From Aquificaceae bacterium (GTDB lineage: Bacteria > Aquificota > Aquificia > Aquificales > Aquificaceae), in assembly GCA_027049085.1 (NCBI GenBank), contig JALTVH010000202.1, positions 1 to 12,880 of the forward strand: DNA of 12,880 nt. Direction: 5' to 3'. How positions within the stretch are numbered: the first letter of the stretch is position 1; every line of letters starts with the position of its first letter. A program made the translations under genes and the position numbers. The notes under the pieces were generated by a model. The model saw only the letters and a program-made list of their open reading frames with translations, had not been told where the DNA came from and did not search any database. This document shows, one piece after another, positions 6,780-12,880 of this stretch.

Positions 6780-6788
6780 TTAAATGCC

Positions 6789-9410
6789 ATGAGCCTTTCC
6801 GCAGATGAGATCCGATCCCTTTTCCTTGACTACTTTGAGAAAAAAGGTCATACAAAGGTCAAGAGCGCGTCTCTGATCCCAGAAAGCGACCCAACTCTTC
6901 TCTTTGTCAATGCGGGAATGGTTCCCTTTAAAAACGTCTTTCTTGGCATTGAAAAGAGGCCCTATAAGAGGGCGGTGTCCTGCCAGAAGTGTCTGAGGGT
7001 TTCGGGAAAGCACAACGACCTTGAACAGGTTGGCTATACATCAAGACACCACACCTTCTTTGAGATGCTCGGCAACTTTTCTTTTGGGGACTACTTCAAG
7101 GAAGAGGCTATAAAGTTTGGATGGGAATTCGTTACAGAGGTTCTCAGCATACCTCAGGAAAGAATTTACGTTTCTGTATTCAAGGATGATGATGAAGCCT
7201 TCAGGATCTGGCAGGAAGAGATTGGCGTGCCCGAAGACAGAATATGGCGCCTTGGGGAAGAGGACAACTTCTGGCAGATGGGAGATACGGGTCCCTGTGG
7301 ACCCTCCTCGGAGATTTACGTTGACAGGGGAGAGGAATACGAAGGTGACGAGAGGTATTTAGAGATCTGGAACCTTGTTTTTATGCAGTACGAGAGGGAT
7401 GAAAAAGGGAACCTCTCGCCCCTCCCAATCCCGAACATAGATACAGGGATGGGCCTTGAGAGGATCGCAAGCGTTCTGCAGGGGACAAGGACGAACTTTG
7501 AAATAGACATAATAAAACCACTCATTGAGTTTGGAGAAAACACTGCTGGAGTCAGATACGGTTCTGACCCTCAGACAGACGTTGCCCTCCGCGTTATAGC
7601 TGATCACCTCAGGGCTCTGACCTTCGCGATCTCTGACGGCGTTCTTCCTTCTAATGAGGGGAGGGGATACGTGATCAGGAGGATCCTGAGGCGGGGGATG
7701 AGGTTTGGCTACAAGCTCGGTATTGAAGATCCCTTTCTTCACAGAGGTGTTGAGGTTGTCGTTGACCTCATGAAGAATCCCTATCCTGAGCTTGAAATGT
7801 CCCTTGAGTTTGTCAGGGGCGTTGTAAGAAGTGAGGAGGAGAGGTTCGTAAGAACGCTCAGGTCGGGTATGAGCGCTGTTGAGGAGATGGTTTCCCTTGC
7901 AAAGGAAGAGGGAAGGGATTATCTGAAGGGCAGTGAAGTTTTCAAAGCCTACGATACCTATGGCTTTCCCCTTGACCTGATAGATGAGATCGCAAGGGAA
8001 AAGGGGCTTACCATTGATATAGATGGATTCAGGGAGGAGCTTGAGGCTCAGAGGGAGAGGGCAAGGAAGAACTTCAAGGTAGGGGCAAAGGAGGTTGATC
8101 CAGTTTATGAGCACCTCAGGGAGATAGGAAAAACCTCTGAATTTGTTGGATATGACCATCTTGAGGTGGAAACCGAGCTGATAGCCGTGGTAAAGGATGG
8201 GGAGGTCGTCTCTGAAGTTGATGAAGGGCAGACCGCGGAGCTTGTTTTGAGGAGAACACCCTTTTATCCCGAAGGCGGAGGTCAGGTCGGAGACACGGGG
8301 ATCGTTGAAAGTGCCGATTCCCTTTTTGTAGTGGAGGATACAAAGAAACCTGCAGAGGGTGTAATCGTCCACGTGGGAAAGGTCAGGCACGGAACACTGA
8401 AGGTCGGCCAGAGGGTCACAGCGAGGGTTGACCAGGAGAGGAGAAAGGACGTTATGAGGAACCACACCGCCACTCACCTTCTTCATGCAGCTCTGAAAAC
8501 TGTGCTTGGTGAGCATGTTAGACAGGCAGGTTCGCTGGTGGCAGACAGGTACCTGAGGTTTGACTTCACCCACTTCAGCGCCCTGAGCGACAAGGAAATA
8601 AGGGAGATAGAAGCCCTCGTAAACCAGAAGATAGCTGATAACCTTCCTGTAGAGGTAACAGAAACAGATTACCAGAGCGCTATAAAGAGCGGGGCGGTGG
8701 CTATCTTTGAGGAAAAGTACGGCGACAGGGTTAGGGTGATCTCTGCGGGGGAATTTTCAAGGGAGCTCTGCGGGGGAACCCACGTCAGGAGAACCGGTGA
8801 TATAGGATACTTCAGGATAGTCTCTGAAAACTCTGTTGCGTCGGGGATAAGAAGGATAATTGCTATGACGGGAAGGTGGGCAGTCAATTCTGCCTTTTTG
8901 GACAGAAAGCTTATAAGGGACCTTTCTTCAGAGCTTGCCTGCAGGGAAGAAGAGATCCTTGAGCGTGTCAGGGACCTGAAAGAGAAGCTGAAGGAGAAAG
9001 AAAGAGAAATAGAAAAGATCAGGGAAGAGAGGGTCCTGGAGAGCCTGGATAAAAATGTTCAGAGGGAGGAAGTCGGCGAATTTACCTTATTCTGGGGTGT
9101 CCTTGAGGATATTCCCCAGGGAAGTCTCAGAAACCTTGCGGACATTCTGCGCCACAAAACAGGGAAGGATGTTGTGTTCCTTGTTTCAAAGAAAGATGAT
9201 AAACTGACCACCGTTCTCGCAGTTTCAAAAGAGATATCTGACAGAGTTAGAGCCGATGACCTTATAAAGATGGCCGGCAGGGAAATAGGTGGTGGTGGAG
9301 GAGGAAGGCCTGACATGGCTCAGGGTGGTGGGACAAAGCCTCAGAACGTGGAGAAGGCTGTTAAAATTATTAAGGAAAGATTAGCAAATATCTCTGGAGG
9401 AAAAGGATGA
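6789..9410 (+). CDS. alaS: Alanyl-tRNA synthetase
   Basis: An 873-residue class II aminoacyl-tRNA synthetase that charges tRNA-Ala; full family length. The catalytic domain starts MSLSADEIRSLFLDYFEKKG and contains HHTFFEMLGNFSFGDYF (from residue 87) and the glycine-rich GMGLERI region. The editing domain zinc/substrate residues are all present: His559 and His563 in HTATH, Cys661 and His665 in CGGTH. A coiled-coil segment (about 720-755, Glu/Lys/Arg-rich) leads to the C-Ala domain, whose glycine-rich GGGGGGRPDMAQGGG motif is near residue 838. An in-frame TAA at 6768-6770 limits the start to ATG 6789. The ATG at 6784 is out of frame and stops at once. The gene lacks a Shine-Dalgarno. It overlaps the cytochrome gene by ATGA. 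Confidence 0.98.
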   Translation: MSLSADEIRSLFLDYFEKKGHTKVKSASLIPESDPTLLFVNAGMVPFKNVFLGIEKRPYKRAVSCQKCLRVSGKHNDLEQVGYTSRHHTFFEMLGNFSFGDYFKEEAIKFGWEFVTEVLSIPQERIYVSVFKDDDEAFRIWQEEIGVPEDRIWRLGEEDNFWQMGDTGPCGPSSEIYVDRGEEYEGDERYLEIWNLVFMQYERDEKGNLSPLPIPNIDTGMGLERIASVLQGTRTNFEIDIIKPLIEFGENTAGVRYGSDPQTDVALRVIADHLRALTFAISDGVLPSNEGRGYVIRRILRRGMRFGYKLGIEDPFLHRGVEVVVDLMKNPYPELEMSLEFVRGVVRSEEERFVRTLRSGMSAVEEMVSLAKEEGRDYLKGSEVFKAYDTYGFPLDLIDEIAREKGLTIDIDGFREELEAQRERARKNFKVGAKEVDPVYEHLREIGKTSEFVGYDHLEVETELIAVVKDGEVVSEVDEGQTAELVLRRTPFYPEGGGQVGDTGIVESADSLFVVEDTKKPAEGVIVHVGKVRHGTLKVGQRVTARVDQERRKDVMRNHTATHLLHAALKTVLGEHVRQAGSLVADRYLRFDFTHFSALSDKEIREIEALVNQKIADNLPVEVTETDYQSAIKSGAVAIFEEKYGDRVRVISAGEFSRELCGGTHVRRTGDIGYFRIVSENSVASGIRRIIAMTGRWAVNSAFLDRKLIRDLSSELACREEEILERVRDLKEKLKEKEREIEKIREERVLESLDKNVQREEVGEFTLFWGVLEDIPQGSLRNLADILRHKTGKDVVFLVSKKDDKLTTVLAVSKEISDRVRADDLIKMAGREIGGGGGGRPDMAQGGGTKPQNVEKAVKIIKERLANISGGKG

Positions 9411-9802
9411 GGACGTTTCTGGTTGTCCTTGCAGCGGGCATGATCCTGACAGGTGCGGGATGCCAGAAGCAAGAGGAAACGCCAGAGTCACAGAAGGCGG
9501 ATCAGACCCAGAAAACCACCGAGGCTCAGTCTGAGAATACAGGACCCTTTGCAGAGGCTATCCAGCTTGCAAAGGAAAAGGGATGTTTTTCCTGCCATGA
9601 CGTCTCGGCAAAGAGGGTTGGTCCAGCCTATAAAGAGGTTGCAAAGAGATATGCAGACGAGGAGGGAGCTGTTGACATACTCGTAAAGAGCATAACCGAG
9701 GGTAGCATGGGCAAATGGGGAACAATTCCAATGAACAAGCAAACGGGAGTGACTAAAGATCAGGCAAAACTTCTTGCAGAGTGGATCCTTTCCCTCAAAT
9801 GA
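9407..9802 (+). CDS. Class I cytochrome c (c-551/c-552 type), probable lipoprotein
   Basis: A 131-residue exported monoheme cytochrome. Residues 1-18 form a hydrophobic signal ending LTGAG-Cys19, which fits a lipobox (Gly at -3 is less common). Residues ~20-47 are a Gln/Glu/Thr/Ser-rich linker. The cytochrome domain begins at about 48: heme site CFSCH (Cys60, Cys63, His64), VGPAY, and the distal ligand Met109 in KWGTIPM, ending with AEWILSL. This order and wording closely match the small soluble electron carriers of Pseudomonas (c-551) and Hydrogenobacter (c-552). Here the carrier would be tethered to a membrane facing the periplasm and pass electrons to a terminal oxidase or reductase. GGAGG (9396-9400, 6-nt spacing) is a strong Shine-Dalgarno inside alaS, and the start overlaps the alaS stop. 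Its 3' end overlaps the convergent alr by 8 bp. Confidence 0.93.
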   Translation: MRTFLVVLAAGMILTGAGCQKQEETPESQKADQTQKTTEAQSENTGPFAEAIQLAKEKGCFSCHDVSAKRVGPAYKEVAKRYADEEGAVDILVKSITEGSMGKWGTIPMNKQTGVTKDQAKLLAEWILSLK

Positions 9803-10844
9803 CTTCCCTGAGGACCCTCTCTGAAATGTTGCACATGAGTTCGTAGGGAATTGTGCCTGCCCTTCTTGCAAGGTCACCGAAGGTCTGGCTTTCTTCTACA
9901 ACTGTGACCCAGTCTCCAACACGGGCAGGACAATCACCAAGGTCAATAACTGTCATATCCATGGTGATGTTTCCAAGAACAGGCAATTTAAAGTCCCGCC
10001 AAAGAAGGGAAATCTTATTGGAAAGGACCTTCATAAGTCCATCAGCATAGCCAAAGGCAACCACTCCTATTCTTGTTGGTTTCTGGGTGACAAAGGTCCT
10101 TCTGTAGGAAATGGGGTACCCTGCAGGGACTTCCTTTACCGAAATCAACCTGGCTTTAAGAGAAAGGGCAGGGGTAAGGCTGAGGGGATAATCCCTGAGA
10201 GGCTTTTCTCCGAAAATTGCAAGACCTATACGAACGTGGGTTGTGAAGGGCACCCTGTAGATGATCCCCGCAGAGCTCTCAAGGTGAACCATCAGGCTCT
10301 TTCCCTCGTATCTCCTGATTATCCTCTCAAACTTATCTATCTGTTCCTCAGAAAAATCCCTGTCTGCTGGTGTTGAGAGGTGGCTCATGATTCCCTCAAT
10401 TCGCGGGTCCATAATGAACTCATTCACAAATCCGAGCCTGCCCATTCCCGTGTCGTACTTGATGTGGAAAGGGATATTTTCGTTCCCTATTACCTTGAGA
10501 TGTTCTATATCTGAAATCACGGGCGTAAGCCCGTACTCTTTCAAGGTTCTAAGTTCCTCCGGAAGAACACCTCCCAGCACAAGGATCCTTTTTTTGATCC
10601 CGATTTCTCTAAGCTCAACTCCTTCCCCGACCGTTGCAACCGCAAAGGTATCAACCTCATCAAGATCCTTGAGTACAGAGCTGATCTGGGCAACGCCCAC
10701 CCCGTAGGCGTTAGACTTTACAACGGCGATGATTTTCTTTCCTGTGAATCTTGTTATTTCCTTTACGTTGTTTCTTATTGCTTCTTTATTAATTGTCAGG
10801 AGTGACCTTGGGAGAGAGGTTACACTGTTTATCTCCTTGATCAC
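9795..10844 (-). CDS. alr: Alanine racemase
   Basis: A 349-residue PLP-dependent alanine racemase, which makes D-alanine for peptidoglycan. Key residues are visible: the PLP lysine Lys43 in AVVKSNAYGVG, HIKYDTGMGRLGF (127-139), the catalytic tyrosine Tyr247 in PISYRRTF, and the C-terminal NITMDMTVID segment (292-301). The start is a GTG at 10844: an in-frame TAA lies 6 nt upstream, and the LPRSLLTINKEAIRNNV start of the barrel domain begins at residue 11. AAAGG directly abuts the GTG and is too close for a Shine-Dalgarno; a TAAAAT -10 ends 7 nt before the GTG. It is divergent from gnd across 32 bp and convergent with the cytochrome gene, with no hairpin seen at that junction. Confidence 0.96.
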   Translation of the reverse strand: MIKEINSVTSLPRSLLTINKEAIRNNVKEITRFTGKKIIAVVKSNAYGVGVAQISSVLKDLDEVDTFAVATVGEGVELREIGIKKRILVLGGVLPEELRTLKEYGLTPVISDIEHLKVIGNENIPFHIKYDTGMGRLGFVNEFIMDPRIEGIMSHLSTPADRDFSEEQIDKFERIIRRYEGKSLMVHLESSAGIIYRVPFTTHVRIGLAIFGEKPLRDYPLSLTPALSLKARLISVKEVPAGYPISYRRTFVTQKPTRIGVVAFGYADGLMKVLSNKISLLWRDFKLPVLGNITMDMTVIDLGDCPARVGDWVTVVEESQTFGDLARRAGTIPYELMCNISERVLREVI

Positions 10845-10851
10845 CCTTTAG

Positions 10852-10870
10852 ATTTTAACCCAGTTAAAAT
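10852..10870. promoter_or_regulatory. Divergent alr/gnd -10 elements in a perfect inverted repeat
   Basis: ATTTTAACCCAGTTAAAAT is two perfect 8-bp arms (10852-10859 and 10863-10870) around a 3-bp spacer. Each arm carries a TAAAAT -10 (5 of 6): rightward 10865-10870, ending 6 nt before the gnd ATG; leftward 10857-10852, ending 7 nt before the alr GTG. Transcription starting about 7 nt on would begin at or within a base of either start codon. The dyad could also be an operator. No -35 match is obvious for either direction. Confidence 0.55.
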
Positions 10871-10876
10871 TTAGCT

Positions 10877-11782
10877 ATGGGCGAAATAGGGATCATCGGA
10901 CTGGGGAGGATGGGCCTCGGGATCGGTCGGAGGCTCAAAAGGAAGGGCTGGACTGTATTCGGCTTTGACCCTTCAGAAACCGCCAGGTCAAAGGCTGAGG
11001 AGGGCGGTATTGAGGTCTTTGACGATCCTGAGTTCCTTTGCGGGAGCTTTTCGGAGGAGAAAGTTCTGTGGATCATGGTGCCCCACGAGGTAGTTGATGG
11101 GGTTATCCAGGACATTAAGGATTCCCTTGTGGAAGGGGACATCGTCATAGACGGTGGAAACTCCTTTTTCAAGGATTCCATCAGGCGTTTCAATGAGCTT
11201 TCCTCAAGGGGTGTTCACTTCCTTGATGTTGGAGTAAGCGGTGGCATCTGGGGTGAGGAAGAGGGCTACTGCCTGATGATCGGTGGGGAGGAAAGTGTTT
11301 TTAAAAGGATTGAGACTCTCTTCAGAGACCTCGCTTATGGTGGTGATGGTTACAGTTTCCTCGGTAAGCCTGGGGCAGGACACTTTGTGAAGATGGTTCA
11401 CAACGGAATTGAGTACGGAATGATGCAGGCGATCGCAGAGGGCTTTGAACTTATGGAGGAAAGCGACTTTGACCTTAACCTTGAAGAAGTTGCAAGGATA
11501 TACACGAGAGGAAGCGTGATCCGTTCCTGGCTCATGGACCTGACCCACAGAGCCTTTAAGGACTTTGGGGACCTCTCATCCCTTGAGGCGGTTGTTCAGG
11601 ATTCAGGGGAGGGTCGCTGGACCGTGCAGACAGCAGTTGAGCTGGGTGTTCCTCTGTGGGTTATTGCGGACTCCCTATTTACAAGATTCCGCTCAAGACA
11701 GTCAAATTCTTTCAGGGACAGGCTGCTATCAGCTCTGCGGTATGAGTTCGGGCGCCACGAGGTCAGGAAGAAGGATGAGTAA
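10877..11782 (+). CDS. gnd: 6-phosphogluconate dehydrogenase, short NAD-type
   Basis: Oxidatively decarboxylates 6-phosphogluconate to ribulose 5-phosphate. At 301 residues it belongs to the short form, not the ~470-residue NADP enzyme. The Rossmann motif is GIIGLGRMGLGIG (5-17); the second strand ends VFGFD with Asp31. Classical NADP enzymes have an Asn-Arg-Ser/Thr sequence there; an acidic residue favours NAD+. Other marks are IDGGNS (91-96), the substrate motif GVSGG (119-123), and GHFVKMVHNGIEYGMM (168-183) with catalytic Lys172 and Asn176. An in-frame TAA 12 nt upstream (10865-10867) restricts the start to the ATG at 10877, which has no Shine-Dalgarno. Its end overlaps zwf by 8 bp. Cofactor preference is inferred from one residue. 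Confidence 0.93.
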   Translation: MGEIGIIGLGRMGLGIGRRLKRKGWTVFGFDPSETARSKAEEGGIEVFDDPEFLCGSFSEEKVLWIMVPHEVVDGVIQDIKDSLVEGDIVIDGGNSFFKDSIRRFNELSSRGVHFLDVGVSGGIWGEEEGYCLMIGGEESVFKRIETLFRDLAYGGDGYSFLGKPGAGHFVKMVHNGIEYGMMQAIAEGFELMEESDFDLNLEEVARIYTRGSVIRSWLMDLTHRAFKDFGDLSSLEAVVQDSGEGRWTVQTAVELGVPLWVIADSLFTRFRSRQSNSFRDRLLSALRYEFGRHEVRKKDE

Positions 11783-12880
11783 GGGGGTCGCCTTCTTTAT
11801 CTTCGGGGGAACTGGAGACCTTGCAAGAAAGAAGCTATACCCCGTGATGGAACGTCTTATAAAAAAAGGAAAGCTCAGTGATCTTAAAGGGGTGTATGCC
11901 CTTAGCAGAACAGAGGAGAACATTTACGAGTTTATGAAGAAGTTTGACTCCCGTCTTTCAGAAGTTTTCAAATACATGCCCTTTGATGTTACCGACAGGG
12001 ATCACTATCACAGGCTTGATAAGGTAATATCAGGTTTAGAGGGTGCGGAACTTATCTTTTACCTGGCACTGCCTCCTCAGCTCTTTGAGAGTGCTATAGT
12101 TCACACGGGGGCAACTCTGCGCCACTACATGAATCCCAGAAAGATAGTTATTGAAAAGCCTTTCGGTTTTGACCTTGAATCTGCAAAAAAGCTTAACTTT
12201 CAGCTAAAGCGCTATTTCACTGAGGACGAGATCTACAGGATCGATCACTTCCTTGGTAAGGTTGCTATTCAGAATATTCTGAGCTTCAGGTTTTCCAACT
12301 ATATCTTTGAGGGAATTTGGAATAAGAATTTCATAGACAACGTCCAGATCTCTGCGCTGGAAGACATAGGTCTTGAGGGAAGGGCAGGCTACTACGACAG
12401 GATAGGCGCCCTCAGGGATATGGTTCAGAATCATCTTCTACAGATCCTGTCATTCCTTGCCATGGAACCGCCTGCGGTGATATCTGCAGAGAGGATCAGG
12501 GATGAGAAGGTTAAGGTTCTTGCCTCAATTAGAAGACTTGAGGAGGCTGAGATAGAACAGTGGGCTGTGCGTGGCGTTTATAGAGGTTACAGGGAGGAAC
12601 TTGGAAAGGAAAGCCATACAGAGACCTATGCCTGCGTAAAGCTCATGATTGATAACTTCCGGTGGGAAGGAGTTCCCTTTTATCTTAGAACAGGCAAGAG
12701 GCTCAGAGAAAAAAGGACTCAGGTGGTTGTGGTCTTTAAAGAGATACCCGGCAATTTCAGCAGGCTGATAGGATGCACACCTGCGCCCAACAAGCTTGTT
12801 TTTGACATAGCACCCCGGAACAGGGTTCGTTTCTTCTTCCAGACCATGCCCCCTCAGGGTCTCCTTGGCTGTTCCTTAGA
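11775..12880 (+). CDS. zwf: Glucose-6-phosphate dehydrogenase (3' end outside window)
   Basis: Oxidises glucose 6-phosphate to 6-phosphogluconolactone. The 368 visible residues include the nucleotide motif FGGTGDLARKKL (10-21), IEKPFGFDL (126-134), the catalytic RIDHFLGK (155-162, with Asp157 and His158), LRDMVQNHLLQ (213-223) and RIRDEKVKVL (240-249). The family is usually about 430-510 residues, so the last quarter or less is missing; no frameshift is seen. The start MSKGVAFFIFGGTGDLA places the Rossmann motif at the normal distance. The ATG lies inside the gnd end (8-bp overlap, different frame). AGGA at 11765-11768 with 6-nt spacing is the likely Shine-Dalgarno. Together with gnd it supplies reducing power and pentose phosphate; no lactonase gene is visible between them. 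Confidence 0.96.
   Translation, partial: MSKGVAFFIFGGTGDLARKKLYPVMERLIKKGKLSDLKGVYALSRTEENIYEFMKKFDSRLSEVFKYMPFDVTDRDHYHRLDKVISGLEGAELIFYLALPPQLFESAIVHTGATLRHYMNPRKIVIEKPFGFDLESAKKLNFQLKRYFTEDEIYRIDHFLGKVAIQNILSFRFSNYIFEGIWNKNFIDNVQISALEDIGLEGRAGYYDRIGALRDMVQNHLLQILSFLAMEPPAVISAERIRDEKVKVLASIRRLEEAEIEQWAVRGVYRGYREELGKESHTETYACVKLMIDNFRWEGVPFYLRTGKRLREKRTQVVVVFKEIPGNFSRLIGCTPAPNKLVFDIAPRNRVRFFFQTMPPQGLLGCSL

Noticed and set aside
7359..8573. A 404-residue open frame antisense to alaS
   Set aside because: It lies wholly inside alaS, which has intact motifs throughout. The translation has no recognisable domain, and its composition looks like a reverse-strand shadow of AGG/GAG-rich coding sequence.
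9361..9400. A/T-rich TTAAAATTATTAAGG near the alaS 3' end as a promoter for the cytochrome gene
   Set aside because: It falls inside the conserved alaS C-terminus, has no clear -35, and the cytochrome start is already explained by coupling and a strong Shine-Dalgarno.

Overview
The window reads as chromosomal housekeeping DNA from a thermophilic bacterium, most likely an Aquificales relative. That placement is an inference from three things. The small cytochrome c at 9407-9802 closely resembles, from memory, the Hydrogenobacter thermophilus cytochrome c-552. Arginine codons are dominated by AGG/AGA. Genes are packed with overlaps or gaps of at most 56 bp. No tRNA, rRNA, CRISPR array, IS element, prophage or atypical-composition island is visible, and no stretch over 60 bp lacks a gene.

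Layout, left to right. (1) A leftward pair: a 430-aa, mostly disordered protein with a FliK-like C-terminal domain (960-2252), and an exported TPR protein that runs off the left edge (1-1027); they overlap by 68 bp. (2) A rightward operon lysC (aspartokinase) - hldA/rfaE1-type heptose-phosphate kinase - yraN, with genes overlapping by 32 and 4 bp. It ends at a strong hairpin (4817-4835) shared with the convergent next unit. (3) A leftward operon ffh - rpsP - khpA (SRP GTPase, ribosomal protein S16, KH RNA-binding protein). (4) A rightward pair alaS - cytochrome c lipoprotein, overlapping by 4 bp. (5) A leftward alr (alanine racemase), whose 3' end overlaps the cytochrome gene by 8 bp. (6) A rightward pair gnd - zwf (6-phosphogluconate and glucose-6-phosphate dehydrogenases, the oxidative pentose phosphate branch), with zwf cut by the right edge.

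The most interesting pattern is regulatory. The genes that open transcription units (lysC, ffh, alaS, alr, gnd, and possibly the TPR gene) have no Shine-Dalgarno sequence. Each has a -10-like hexamer ending only 6-12 nt before its start codon, which predicts leaderless or nearly leaderless mRNAs. Most downstream genes in the same operons (rpsP, khpA, hldA, the cytochrome) have clear Shine-Dalgarno sites at normal spacing. The two divergent gene pairs have head-to-head -10 elements only a few bases apart; at alr/gnd they form a perfect 8-bp inverted repeat. A second notable feature is a strong internal Shine-Dalgarno and ATG inside lysC, placed where a separate regulatory beta subunit would begin. 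I found no convincing novel multi-gene system; most genes belong to well-known families.
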